Source of the DNA: Atopobiaceae bacterium UBA1367
GTDB lineage: Bacteria; Actinomycetota; Coriobacteriia; Coriobacteriales; Atopobiaceae
Reading direction: 5' to 3'
Assembly: GCA_002305995.1 (NCBI GenBank)
Contig: DBRN01000006.1
Location: forward strand, 106,889-170,888
DNA length: 64,000 bases
The notes under the pieces were generated by a model. That model did not search any database, was not told the origin of the DNA, and saw only the letters and a list, made by a program, of their open reading frames with translations. The first letter of the stretch is position 1. Every line of letters starts with the position of its first letter. Of the stretch, positions 27,583-36,730 are shown piece by piece. Position numbers and translations under genes: made by a program.

Positions 27583-29015
27583 TCCCAATCGAGGACTCCC
27601 AGCTCGCTGGTCACATGGCCCACACGCATCTCGGGAGGCAGCACGTCGACGCCGCCATGGCTCAGGAAGCGCACCGGGTCGTGCATGAGGTCCTCCATGG
27701 GCACCAGCACGTAGTCGCGTTCGCCCAGGCGCGGGTGGGGCAACGTGAGCCTTGGCCCCGCATGCCGCTCGTCCTCGACCCACACCAGGTCGCAGTCGAT
27801 GGTGCGCGGACCGTGGCCCGCCGTCGCGGCACTGCGCACGCGGTCCAGCTGATCCTCGACCTCGAGCAGCTTCCCCATGAGCACCAGCGGGTGAAGCTCG
27901 GTCTTGATCTCGGCCACCGCGTTTGCCACGGGCGTCGCGATGCCGTACGCGGGGGCAGTCTCGTAGGCGTGGCTCACCGCGACCACGCAGGTCAGGGGAA
28001 TCTGGTTGATGAGGTCGCAGGCGCGGGCAAGGTAGCCGAGGCGGTCTCCCACGTTCGAGCCCAGCGAGACGAACCCCTGCCGCGGGTCCTTCCGGGCGAC
28101 GGCCCAGTAGCCGTTGATGGCGTCGGCCACGTTGGCCACGTCATGCACGCGGAACACGCGCGCACCGGCCTCAATGGCGGCAATGGTCATGCCGATGGTC
28201 GCGGCATCGCGGTCGGCCGCCTCGGCAACGCCGGTGGCCGCCCCCACGAAGCGCTTGCGCGAAACCGCCTGCATGAGCACGTAGCCCATGGAGTCGAGCT
28301 TGCGCATGGCGCGCTGGATGACCACGTCCTCGTCGGTGGACTTGTTGAACCCCGGGCCCGGGTCGATGCAGATACGGTCGTGGGAGACGCCGGAGCGTTG
28401 CAGCGTGCGCGCCTGGTCGCCCAAGAATCCCATGATGGAGCGCATGACGGGCGCCTCCTCGGGCAGGGTGAAGCGGCGGCGCACCTGCGGGGCCTGACGC
28501 GGCTCCGGCACCCGGCGTCGTGGGTTGCTCGACTCGAGCACCACCGACTTGCGCGACTCGTTGCCACGGAACTCGCTGTCGCACATGATGACGCACCCGC
28601 AGTTGGACTTGGCCACCGCGGCCGCCATGTCGGGATCGGTGAATCCCGAGACGTCGTTGATGATCGAGGCGCCAAGCCTGAGGCAGACGGACGCCAGCTG
28701 CGCATGGCGCGTGTCGACGCTCACGATGGCGCCGGCGTCTACCAGCGCACGCACCACGGGGATGACGCGCTCGCCCTCCTCGTCGACCGAGACGGGCGTG
28801 GCGCCCGGGCGCGTGGACTCGCCACCCACGTCGATGATGTCGGCGCCCTCGTCAAGCATCTGCAGGCCACGGGTGATGGCTGCCTGGGCATCGAGGTTCT
28901 CCCCGCCGTCAGAGAAGGAGTCTGGGGTCACGTTGAGGATGCCCATGATCCGCGGGCGGGACAACGAGAGCTCGTGCCTTCCGCAGCGCCAGGTTGAGTA
29001 GTCTGATCTGAGCAT
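27579..29015 (-). CDS. folP-folK: Bifunctional dihydropteroate synthase / HPPK (FolP-FolK fusion)
   Basis: 478 residues. The N-terminal ~300 form dihydropteroate synthase (GILNVTPDSFSDGG, DIGGEST-type DVGGESTRPGA, NDVSGF, DPGPGF, SRKRF). The C-terminal ~170 form hydroxymethyldihydropterin pyrophosphokinase (SLGSNVGDRLGYL, GPRTIDCDLVWV, PHPRLGERDYVL). Together they make two consecutive steps of folate synthesis. An insert of ~45 residues between the DVSGF and DPGPGF motifs is Arg-rich (SNPRRRVPEPRQAPQ). No folB or folE is in the window. Confidence 0.95.
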   Translation of the reverse strand: MLRSDYSTWRCGRHELSLSRPRIMGILNVTPDSFSDGGENLDAQAAITRGLQMLDEGADIIDVGGESTRPGATPVSVDEEGERVIPVVRALVDAGAIVSVDTRHAQLASVCLRLGASIINDVSGFTDPDMAAAVAKSNCGCVIMCDSEFRGNESRKSVVLESSNPRRRVPEPRQAPQVRRRFTLPEEAPVMRSIMGFLGDQARTLQRSGVSHDRICIDPGPGFNKSTDEDVVIQRAMRKLDSMGYVLMQAVSRKRFVGAATGVAEAADRDAATIGMTIAAIEAGARVFRVHDVANVADAINGYWAVARKDPRQGFVSLGSNVGDRLGYLARACDLINQIPLTCVVAVSHAYETAPAYGIATPVANAVAEIKTELHPLVLMGKLLEVEDQLDRVRSAATAGHGPRTIDCDLVWVEDERHAGPRLTLPHPRLGERDYVLVPMEDLMHDPVRFLSHGGVDVLPPEMRVGHVTSELGVLDWE

Positions 29016-29247
29016 GGGTCCATACCCTTCCGTGGTCGTCTCGTCCGCGACGGTGCCCCTCGAGAAGCAGATGGGTCTATTCTAGCGAGGTTTGCCTCCG
29101 GTCGAAACCCACACGACAGGCCGCACACACCGGCCGGGGACACGGGCCGCCCGTCATGGCCCGAGGCTTTGCCTGGAGCGCGGTCGAGGTTGATACAATT
29201 GTCACAGCGTTTCTACCAGCGTCAACGCACCAAGGGATGGGGGTCTC

Positions 29248-30363
29248 ATGGCTTACCTGGGAGAGGGAACGACCAAGCTGGGCTTTGGCCTCATGCGCCT
29301 GCCCCGGCTGGAGGACGGGAGCATCGACATACCACAGGTCTCGCAGATGGTCGATGAGTTCCTGGCGGCGGGCGGCACCTACTTTGATACCGCCTGGGCA
29401 TACGGCGGGTCGGAGGAGGCCATTCGCCAGGCGCTCGTGGAGCGCCACCCGCGCGACGGCTACACCCTGGCCACGAAGAACGCCGCCTGGCTGGGACCCA
29501 AGGACGCCGACGAGGCAAAGGCGCAGCTCGAGGTGTCCCTCGAGCGTTCGGGGGCAGGCTACTTCGACTACTACCTGCTGCACAACCTGGGCGCCGGTCG
29601 CACCGCCTTCTTTGACCGGTGGGGCCTGTGGGACTGGGCGCTCGAGATGAGGCGCCAGGGCAAGATCCGCCACCTCGGCTTCTCGTTCCACGACAACGCC
29701 GAGACTCTCGATCGGATCCTCGCGGCCCATGCGGACGACACCGAGTTCGTGCAGCTGCAGATCAACTACGCCGATTGGGAGGACGGCTCGGTGCAGAGCC
29801 GCAGGTGCTGGGAGGTGGCTCGCAGCTACGACAAGCCCATCGTCATCATGGAGCCCGTCAAGGGCGGCATGCTGGCCGCCCCACCCGCGCCGGTCGAGCA
29901 GATCCTGCGCGCGGAGGAGCCCGACCGGAGTCCCGTGGAGTGGGCGCTGCGCTTTGCCATGAACACCGAAGGGCTCATCGCCTGCCTCTCGGGCATGAGC
30001 AGCATCGAGCAGATGCGCGACAACCTTGCCACGCTGAGGCGCCTGAGCCCGCTATCCGAGGCCGAGCTGGCCACGCTGGCCGCGGCGCGCGAGAGGCTGG
30101 CCGAGCTCATTGCCGTGCCATGCACCGGCTGCCACTACTGCATGGAGGACTGCCCGGTGGACATGCCCATCTCCGGCATCATGGAGAGCCTCAACCGGGC
30201 CGCGCTGTACGGCGACGAGAAGGGCAAGGGCAACTACGGCTTTGCCACGCGCGAGGGCACCAAGGCCAGCGACTGCATCCAGTGCGGACAGTGCGAGGCT
30301 GCCTGCCCCCAGCACATCGACATCATCAACCAGCTCGAGGTGGCGGCGGGGAAGTTCGAGTAG
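29248..30363 (+). CDS. Aldo/keto reductase with C-terminal 4Fe-4S ferredoxin domain
   Basis: 371 residues. The TIM-barrel part (1-~285) has the AKR motifs GFGLMRLP, YFDTAWAYGGSEEAI (catalytic Asp/Tyr) and LGFSFHDN. The C-terminal ~90 residues carry two clusters, CTGCHYCMEDCP and CIQCGQCEAACP. Such fusions are common in anaerobes and are thought to couple carbonyl reduction to ferredoxin-like electron transfer. ATG 29248 follows AAGGGATGGGGG. The physiological substrate is unknown. Confidence 0.92.
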   Translation: MAYLGEGTTKLGFGLMRLPRLEDGSIDIPQVSQMVDEFLAAGGTYFDTAWAYGGSEEAIRQALVERHPRDGYTLATKNAAWLGPKDADEAKAQLEVSLERSGAGYFDYYLLHNLGAGRTAFFDRWGLWDWALEMRRQGKIRHLGFSFHDNAETLDRILAAHADDTEFVQLQINYADWEDGSVQSRRCWEVARSYDKPIVIMEPVKGGMLAAPPAPVEQILRAEEPDRSPVEWALRFAMNTEGLIACLSGMSSIEQMRDNLATLRRLSPLSEAELATLAAARERLAELIAVPCTGCHYCMEDCPVDMPISGIMESLNRAALYGDEKGKGNYGFATREGTKASDCIQCGQCEAACPQHIDIINQLEVAAGKFE

Positions 30364-30396
30364 CCGCCCCTCACCACCCCCCAGGACGCGAGACGC

Positions 30397-30426
30397 GCGG
30401 GGTCGTCATGCACGTGGCGACCCCGC
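30397..30426. terminator. Hairpin between convergent genes
   Basis: GCGGGGTCG (30397-30405) pairs with CGACCCCGC (30418-30426), 34 bases after the aldo/keto reductase stop. It overlaps the last codons of the convergent permease gene. Confidence 0.45.
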
Positions 30427-31581
30427 CCGTGTCTGGTGGCCCGCCCCATCCGGCTCGTCGGTGACCGTGGGCCCGCCCGCCGCCTCGCGGCTCGCCATCC
30501 AGCGGTCCAGCTGGGTCTTGAGGAAGGCCGCCGTGGGCACCGCCACCAGCATGCCCGCGATGCCGCCGACCGCGCCTCCCGCGATGAGCGCCGCCACGAC
30601 CAGGATGGGGTGCACTTCCACGTTGTCGGAGAGCAGCCTGGGGTTGATGACGTTGGCGTCCACGAACATCACCACGGCCATGCCCACAAAGCCCCAGAGC
30701 ATCTTGTCCCAGGCGGCGTCGGCCAGACACATGAGCGCGATGGAGCCAAAGCCCACCGGTCCGCCCACGTATGGAATGAGGTTGCCAAGCCCTGCCAGCA
30801 GGCCCACCACCGGCGCGTAGGGCACGCCGATGACCGTGAGCACGATGCCCGAGAGCACGCCCACGACAAGCGCGTCGATGCCCTGTCCGCGGAAGTAGCC
30901 GGAGAACACGCGATCGGCATCGGCGGCGACGCGCGTGAGATCCAGGGCATGGCCGCCCAGCACGGTGCGCACCACACGGCCGAGGTAGCCGGCCACGCGC
31001 GGCGCGTCAATGAGAAAGTACACGGCAAAGATCACAGCAAAGACCATCGTGGTCGCCACGTTCTTCGCCCCGGTGAGGGCAGCGAGCAGGCTGCTCTCGC
31101 TCGCGATCGAGACGAGGCCCCACTCCTCGAGACTCGACTCTGCAACGGCCATGAACTTCATGAAGTCTCCCTGGGCATCGCCCAGCAGCGCCTGGACCGT
31201 CTCCCAGCTGAGGCCGGAGAGGCTGTGCGTGACCATGAGGACGAAGACGGTCGTGATGGCCAGCACCAGCAGCGCCATGAGCACCATGCTGACAAGCACG
31301 GCCGCGCTCCTGCGCCTCGCCGCGTGGTGGGGCCCCTCGTAGTGCCGGTACCGACGCAGGCCATACGATACGCGCGTGACCAGCGGGTTGAGCACGTAGC
31401 TCAACGCCGCGCCATACACCAGCGGCTCCACCACCGCGCAGACGAGCTCCCAGAGCTTGGCAAAGACCGGCAGGGCCGTGTGGAGCAGCAGGCATGCGGC
31501 AAGCGTGAGCACCACCGTCACCCCCGCATACACGCAGACCTTTGCGTAACGGCGATCGATGCGATCAGTGAGCCTGCTCAT
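30406..31581 (-). CDS. AI-2E family (PerM-like) membrane permease
   Basis: 391 residues with about eight membrane helices; the family pattern (YVLNPLVTRV near helix 2; FAVYFLIDAPRV; LIPYVGGPVGFGS; VVMFVDANVINPRLLSDNVEVHP; GGAVGGIAGMLVAVP) is clear. Members export AI-2 or small molecules or act in Na+/H+ antiport; the substrate here is unknown. AGGAGG precedes ATG 31581. Confidence 0.9.
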   Translation of the reverse strand: MSRLTDRIDRRYAKVCVYAGVTVVLTLAACLLLHTALPVFAKLWELVCAVVEPLVYGAALSYVLNPLVTRVSYGLRRYRHYEGPHHAARRRSAAVLVSMVLMALLVLAITTVFVLMVTHSLSGLSWETVQALLGDAQGDFMKFMAVAESSLEEWGLVSIASESSLLAALTGAKNVATTMVFAVIFAVYFLIDAPRVAGYLGRVVRTVLGGHALDLTRVAADADRVFSGYFRGQGIDALVVGVLSGIVLTVIGVPYAPVVGLLAGLGNLIPYVGGPVGFGSIALMCLADAAWDKMLWGFVGMAVVMFVDANVINPRLLSDNVEVHPILVVAALIAGGAVGGIAGMLVAVPTAAFLKTQLDRWMASREAAGGPTVTDEPDGAGHQTRAGSPRA

Positions 31582-31748
31582 GGGATGCCTCCTGCGAGAT
31601 GGTGCCTACCCGCCCATTGTACGCATCATGCGGTCGTGTCGCCGTGTCGGGACGGCCTTTGCCTGCGCCACCGGTGCGCGCCGTGCCGATCCTGGTCACC
31701 ACGGGGCGCGCAGCCGCAGGGACGTCGGACAGGATGCCGAGCAGCATG

Positions 31749-31836
31749 GGCTCCCAGGACGTCTGATGCCCCTCAGATTCTCGTAGTGCTCGATCTCCTC
31801 ATCCACGGTGGGCTCCCAGGACGTCTGATGCCCCTC
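31749..31836. repeat. 27-bp perfect direct repeat, 61 bp apart
   Basis: The same 27-bp sequence, beginning GGGCTCCCAGGACGTCTGAT, occurs at 31749-31775 and 31810-31836. It lies in the 281-bp gene-free gap after the GH3 gene (stop at 31863). No coding function could be supported for this stretch. Confidence 0.85.
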
Positions 31837-31862
31837 CTGCTCGCCCTCCCGTCTCCCGTGTG

Positions 31863-34439
31863 CTATCGGCGTGCCGCATCTGCGGCCCTGAGGGCCTTCT
31901 GGCTCGCACCGTTTCTCACACAGTTGGCCACCAGGGCGATCAGCATCGGGGCGAGCACCCATAGCAGGCAAAGCAGGATGCCCGCACCCACGCCCCAGCC
32001 GGCCAGGATCGCCAGCATAAGCAGCGCGATGCCCCCGAGGCCCCACCCCTTGGCCTCACGCACGATGGCGCGCACCAGGCCGCTGTCGGTGAGGCCGCCG
32101 GTCATCTGGCCGATGGCACGCAGCGGCATGTTGTAGACGAACTCCACGTTGAGATTGGGCGTGCCCGAGGCGAGGGCCCTGCGCTCCATCACGCCGAGTG
32201 CCTTGCCCGCCAGCATGAGCAAGGGGCTTCGGCTGTGCGTGAGGTCACGGAAGGCCATGCGCTCATCGATGGTCACCACGCCGTCGGGAATCGGGTGGCC
32301 GAGCAGGGCCTCGAACTGCGCGTCACTCACACATGCCCCAGCGACCCGACCGGTCCTGTAGGGACCGAGGTCCTTGTCCGCGTAGGGATTGGGGGCGCCG
32401 GTGCCCGCGAGCTCGAGCGCACCCGTCAGGCGCACGTCGTCGCTCGCTGCCGCCACGCGCAGCTCGTAGACGCCGGCCTCGACCTCCCAGCCACCCGTGC
32501 CCACGTTCCAGTAGCGGAAGGCCATCGGCCCGAGGCTGAAGGTCAGCCTGCACGACTCGCCGGGCTCGAGACGCACCTTGGCAAAGGCCTTGAGCTCCTG
32601 CTCAGGGCGAAACACGTCGCGCACAGCCTTGGAGACGTAGAGCTGTACGACCTCCGCGCCGGCCATGGCGCCGACGTTGGTCACGGAGACGGAGACCTTG
32701 GTGCCCTCGCCACAGGCGGTGTCACCGGGATCGACCTGCAGGTCGGAGTAGGCGAACGTGGTGTACGACAAGCCGAAGCCGAAGGGGAAGGCCGGGCGCA
32801 CGCCTGCCGTCTGGCAGTAGCGATAGCCCACGTAGAGGCCCTCACGATACTCGGCGATCCTCTCCTGGCTGGGGAAGGTGCCCGACGTGGGGCTGTCGGA
32901 GAGACGACGGTACCAAGTCTCGGCCGTCTTGCCACTGGGGTTGACGCGGCCCATGACCACGTCGAGCGCCGCGCCGGCACCCGCCTGGCCGCCCAGGGCC
33001 AGATGCAGCAGGGCGCGCGCATCGGTCGCCCACTCGGTCTCCACCGAGACACCAGCGGACAGCAGCACCACCGTGTTGGGGTTGGCGGCCGCGACCGCCT
33101 TGAGGAAGGCCAGCTGCGCGTCGAGGATCCGCATGTCCATGCGATCGATGCCCTCGGACTCCGCAGCCTCGCCGAGGCCCAGGCTGACGATGGCCACGTC
33201 GGCCTGCCGTGCCAGGGCCACACCCGCCTGCTGCAGGGCCTCATCCACCGCTCTCCCACGCGTGAAGCCGCGCTCTATGCCCACAACCTCGAGGTCCTCC
33301 TGCCCGATGAGGTCGGCCAGCGCGTCGAGGCGCGTGCAGTTGACGAATGACGAGCCGGCTCCCTGGTAGCGCGGGGTGACGGCAAAGTCGCCAAGAAGGG
33401 CGACCTTGGTGCCCAGTGCGAGCGGCAGCAGGGGCGCATCCCCGTCCAGGACGCCGCGCGCCTCGGCCTTGGCGTTCTTGAGCAGTACGATGGACTGCGC
33501 GGCGATCTCGCGCGCCAGCTGATGGTGGGCCTCCTCGTCGAAGGGCGTGCCAGAGGCTGCCTCCACTGCCGGCCGGGTGCGCAGCACCAGATGCAACGCC
33601 TCCTCCACGCGCTGGTCCAGCACGGCCTCGGAGAGCCGGCCCGCACGCACCGCCGCAGCCAACGTACGGGCTTCGTCAAGCCCTGGCGCCGGCATCTCGA
33701 AGTTAGAGCCGGCGGCGACGCCGGCCACATGGTCGTTCGAGCCTCCCCAGTCGGTGACCACGGCGCCGCCGAAGCCCCAGTCGCCGCGCAGAATCTCCTG
33801 CAGCAGGTGTACGGACTCGTTGGCGTAGGTGCCGTTAACCAGGTTGTAGCTCGTCATGATCGACCATGGGTCGCTCTCACGCACCACGATCTCGAAGCCG
33901 GTGAGGTAGAGCTCGCGCAGGGTGCGCTCGTCGAGGACGGAGTCGGATGCCTGGCGGCGCGTCTCCTGGCTGTTGGCGGCATAGTGCTTGGGACAGGCGG
34001 CCACGCCCCGGCTTTGGATGCCTCGCACATAGGCGGCGGCCATCTTGCCGGCATGCACCGGATCCTCGGAGAAGTACTCGAAGTTGCGTCCGGTCAGCGG
34101 GCTGCGCTTGATGTTGAGGCCGGGTCCCAGCACGCAGCCCACACCCTGACGGGCGGCCTCCTCGCCCAAGGCCGCACCCAGCCGCTTGCCGAGGGCCGGG
34201 TCCCAGGACTGCGCCACCGCAGCCGCCGTCGGGAAGCACGTGGCCGGAAGCGACCCGCCGATGCCCAGGTGATTGGACGTCTTAGGGTCCTGGTGGCGCA
34301 TGCCGTGAGGGCCGTCGGAAAACTGCAGCTCGGGGATGTCGAGACTTGGGATGGCAAAGCTGCCGAAGGCGGACGCGCCCTGCAGCAGCGCGCACTTCTC
34401 CTCCAGCGTCAGCCGTGCGATGACGTCTTCGTATGCCAT
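31863..34439 (-). CDS. GH3 beta-glucosidase with C-terminal membrane segment
   Basis: 858 residues: GH3 N-domain (KHYAANSQETRR; nucleophile Asp230 in AVVTDWGG), GH3 C-domain (~290-530), fibronectin-III-like domain (~570-640, FPFGFGLSYT just before it), then ~200 extra residues ending in two hydrophobic helices (~797-845). There is no signal peptide, so the catalytic part is probably cytoplasmic and tethered to the membrane at its C-terminus. The family hydrolyses beta-linked glucosides or xylosides; the substrate is unclear. ATG 34439 follows AAGGGATGAGGC. The 237 bp upstream hold no recognisable gene. Confidence 0.92.
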   Translation of the reverse strand: MAYEDVIARLTLEEKCALLQGASAFGSFAIPSLDIPELQFSDGPHGMRHQDPKTSNHLGIGGSLPATCFPTAAAVAQSWDPALGKRLGAALGEEAARQGVGCVLGPGLNIKRSPLTGRNFEYFSEDPVHAGKMAAAYVRGIQSRGVAACPKHYAANSQETRRQASDSVLDERTLRELYLTGFEIVVRESDPWSIMTSYNLVNGTYANESVHLLQEILRGDWGFGGAVVTDWGGSNDHVAGVAAGSNFEMPAPGLDEARTLAAAVRAGRLSEAVLDQRVEEALHLVLRTRPAVEAASGTPFDEEAHHQLAREIAAQSIVLLKNAKAEARGVLDGDAPLLPLALGTKVALLGDFAVTPRYQGAGSSFVNCTRLDALADLIGQEDLEVVGIERGFTRGRAVDEALQQAGVALARQADVAIVSLGLGEAAESEGIDRMDMRILDAQLAFLKAVAAANPNTVVLLSAGVSVETEWATDARALLHLALGGQAGAGAALDVVMGRVNPSGKTAETWYRRLSDSPTSGTFPSQERIAEYREGLYVGYRYCQTAGVRPAFPFGFGLSYTTFAYSDLQVDPGDTACGEGTKVSVSVTNVGAMAGAEVVQLYVSKAVRDVFRPEQELKAFAKVRLEPGESCRLTFSLGPMAFRYWNVGTGGWEVEAGVYELRVAAASDDVRLTGALELAGTGAPNPYADKDLGPYRTGRVAGACVSDAQFEALLGHPIPDGVVTIDERMAFRDLTHSRSPLLMLAGKALGVMERRALASGTPNLNVEFVYNMPLRAIGQMTGGLTDSGLVRAIVREAKGWGLGGIALLMLAILAGWGVGAGILLCLLWVLAPMLIALVANCVRNGASQKALRAADAARR

Positions 34440-34676
34440 GCCTCATCCCTTCGCGAGCATGTCCGGCCCTTACGGTACGACATGGCGCACGCGCGAGGCC
34501 ACCCCTGTCGCACTTGGTCACTCCGGCGTCACGTTTGGGGGGAGGCAAGGGGACATGGCACAGCACGTGGCCTTGTCCGCATGGCCCTCGCGTCAGGGTG
34601 CGGGTTCTCACAAGCCCAGACGTGCGTACCGCATATGCACCGACGTCGACGATCCATGGGCATGGAGCCCTCGAAA

Positions 34677-35246
34677 CTACGCGCTCCCCCCAGCAAGGCT
34701 CATGCAGAACGTGTAGCCACCGCCCTCGTCGTACTCGGAGAGCTTCGAGAAGCCCATGTGCTCATAGAAGCCGATGGCGCGCCTGTTGCTGGCCGACACG
34801 CCAAACACCACGCCCCGCACGCCGTCGGCACGCAAGCGCGCAAGCAGGGCCTCCATGAGCTTGCGTCCATTGCCACCACCGGTAAAGGGCTCCTCGATGT
34901 CGATGTGCAGATGGGCGGGGTACCTGTCCCTCACCGAATCGTAGAACGCAGCCTCGGCTGCGTAGCGCATCCGGTACTCAGGACCCAAAGCCTCGATCTT
35001 CTCTCGATAGGCCGCGGTGCTCACGCTCCAGTGGCCCCAGTCCTCACAGGCCAGCGCGTAGCCATGCGCCACGCCACCATCATCAACCAGCATGTACGCC
35101 ACGCCGTGCTCCAGATAGGGGTCGCAGTACATGGCGAGCGTGAAGGCACCGTGCGTCTCGTCGGCACGCGCTCGCTCGGAGGCTGAGGCCAGGCACACGG
35201 ATCGCAGCTCGTCAACGTGCTTGGAGGAGTAGGGCACTACGTGCAT
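34677..35246 (-). CDS. GNAT-family N-acetyltransferase
   Basis: 189 residues. The acetyl-CoA-binding motif A is degenerate but visible (HIDIEEPFTGGGNGRKLMEALL), followed by GVSASNRRAIGFYEHMGF, the motif B region. Such enzymes acetylate small molecules or protein amines; nothing here indicates the substrate. ATG 35246 follows AGAGGAATC. It is downstream of the first repeat-bracketed nuclease-like gene on the same strand. Confidence 0.88.
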   Translation of the reverse strand: MHVVPYSSKHVDELRSVCLASASERARADETHGAFTLAMYCDPYLEHGVAYMLVDDGGVAHGYALACEDWGHWSVSTAAYREKIEALGPEYRMRYAAEAAFYDSVRDRYPAHLHIDIEEPFTGGGNGRKLMEALLARLRADGVRGVVFGVSASNRRAIGFYEHMGFSKLSEYDEGGGYTFCMSLAGGSA

Positions 35247-35346
35247 GGCAGATTCCTCTCTGGTTGCATGGGCGTGCTGACGATTCTACCTTTCCGCATG
35301 CCTGGCTCCCAGGTCACGAGCCGTCACCTGATGGTGCTGCATCACT

Positions 35347-35462
35347 CGATAAGTGCGAAAAAATCTTGATGCTATAGAGCTCTTATCGTCTTCTCCGCAT
35401 CATCTACCTGCGACGATATGATGGTTGAGAACGTAATCATCAAGATTTTTTCGCACTTATCG
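35347..35462. repeat. Palindromic element E1 (116 bp), downstream flank of nuclease-like gene A
   Basis: A perfect 24-bp inverted repeat, CGATAAGTGCGAAAAAATC extended by TTGAT (35347-35370) and its complement (35439-35462), encloses 68 bp. Inside, on the minus strand, is an inner hairpin TTCTC-AAC-CATC / GATG-ATGCG-GAGAA around the core CAGGTAGATGA (35400-35410). The right arm contains the stop codon of gene A. It is homologous over its length to E2, in inverted orientation. Confidence 0.9.
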
Positions 35463-36479
35463 TGATCTGTTACGCACATGCCAAGCCCGCCGAGACGCGA
35501 CGGCCTTGTCCGAGAACCCCAGCAGCGCCTCCGGCTGCTCGGCAAGCGTGCGCATGCGCAGCTGGAATGCCACGCGACGGCCCCACTCGTCCTCATCGCA
35601 GGGGGGAAGCTCGCAGCCCAGCTGCCTCGCGACGATGCCGGCGATGCGCCCAAGCTCCCTGGGCGTGCGCATGTGCTCCGCCGTCACCGAGATCACGCGG
35701 AGCCCGAGCTCTGCGAGCACGTTGCGCCGGCTTGAGTCATGCGCGATGCGATGCGACGAGCTGTGATGCAGGTCGCTGTCGTACTCGATGGCCAGGTGAC
35801 CCTGCTCCCAATACAGATCGGGCGTGATGAAGTCGTCATCCCACAGATCCCGCGCGCGGCCGGTCACCGGAAGGGCACGATTGAGCTCGGGAGGCGCCAT
35901 GCCAAACCCACCCGTCTCCGGCGAGGAGCACAGGATGAGGGCGAGGGCCGACTCCATGGGCGATGCCGCTCCCGCCCAGACGAGCGGCGCGACGGCGAGC
36001 GCCCTCTTGCGACCCCGCGTGCCCCTCAGCCTCTCGGCACACGTGCGCAGCGCATCGGGCATGCAGCACTGAGGGCGAAGGAACAGCCTGCCGTTGGCAT
36101 CGATGCCGTAGCGCCCGCACAGCTCCATGCCCAGAAAGCGGAGCGCCTCCTCGTCCAGCTCGTTGGCCATCTGCACGAAGGCAAAGTCTGGCGCAGAGCA
36201 AAAGAGGCCGCGTTTCACGCGTATGGCGGGGTATGTGCCATCGGGAGTAGTCAGCAGGTGACAAACTGCCTCCGCAGAGGGTCGGCGACTCTCGCGCAGG
36301 GAGACGATGATGCGCAGAGGCCTGGTGAGATCGGCCGTGTGACTCGCATGGCGCTGAAGCCTTCGGCGGCTGGCCTCAAGCGAGAGCATGGGCAGTGCGT
36401 AACGCGTTGCAAAAAGACCTGCGTCCTGGTTGTGCCGCAGCCACTCGACGGCAGTTCCTCGACCTAAGAGGTATGCCAT
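35457..36479 (-). CDS. PD-(D/E)XK/DUF559-like protein A, bracketed by palindromic repeats
   Basis: 340 residues. The C-terminal ~165 residues fit a Vsr/DUF559-type nuclease core: Glu176 in ASPMESAL, Asp221 in ITPDLYW and Glu232 in LAIEYDSDLHH, followed by RRNVLAELGLRVISVT. The usual core Lys is not evident. The N-terminal ~170 residues resemble the AbiEi-like region of such proteins (ELCGRYGID). It is clearly paralogous to 60981-62201 (same order and 11-residue Asp-Glu spacing). ATG 36479 follows GGGAGA. Its TAA stop is inside element E1, and E2 lies 57 bp upstream. Activity is inferred only. Confidence 0.8.
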   Translation of the reverse strand: MAYLLGRGTAVEWLRHNQDAGLFATRYALPMLSLEASRRRLQRHASHTADLTRPLRIIVSLRESRRPSAEAVCHLLTTPDGTYPAIRVKRGLFCSAPDFAFVQMANELDEEALRFLGMELCGRYGIDANGRLFLRPQCCMPDALRTCAERLRGTRGRKRALAVAPLVWAGAASPMESALALILCSSPETGGFGMAPPELNRALPVTGRARDLWDDDFITPDLYWEQGHLAIEYDSDLHHSSSHRIAHDSSRRNVLAELGLRVISVTAEHMRTPRELGRIAGIVARQLGCELPPCDEDEWGRRVAFQLRMRTLAEQPEALLGFSDKAVASRRAWHVRNRSR

Positions 36480-36533
36480 GGGCGCGTCTCCCTTCGATGC
36501 GGTGGGACTCTACCATAGCATGAACCGCTCGGA

Positions 36534-36649
36534 CAATAAGTGCGAAAAAATCTTGATGATCATTTTCTCAATCATTACGTTATCGCAGGTAAATGACGTG
36601 GAGAAGAGGACAGGGGCCATATAATATCAAAACTTTTTCGCACTTATCG
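36534..36649. repeat. Palindromic element E2 (116 bp), upstream flank of nuclease-like gene A
   Basis: Arms ATAAGTGCGAAAAAATCTTG (from 36536) and the complement at 36626-36649 (three mismatches) enclose an inner hairpin TTCTC-AAT-CATT / AATG-ACGTG-GAGAA with core CAGGTAAATGA (36586-36596). Compared with E1, an inner-stem C:G pair is replaced by T:A, a compensatory change. Orientation is opposite to E1, so the two form ~115-bp terminal inverted repeats around gene A. Confidence 0.88.
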
Positions 36650-36730
36650 AGACTCTTCGCGCTTGGACGGGCCTGGAGCCGCACACCTCCGGGCTCGCCG
36701 CAGTCCGCCAGACGCCTGACGCACCACGGG

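Noticed and set aside
35347..36649. Classical insertion sequence
   Set aside because: No DDE, tyrosine or serine recombinase motif in the gene and no target-site duplication at the outer ends.
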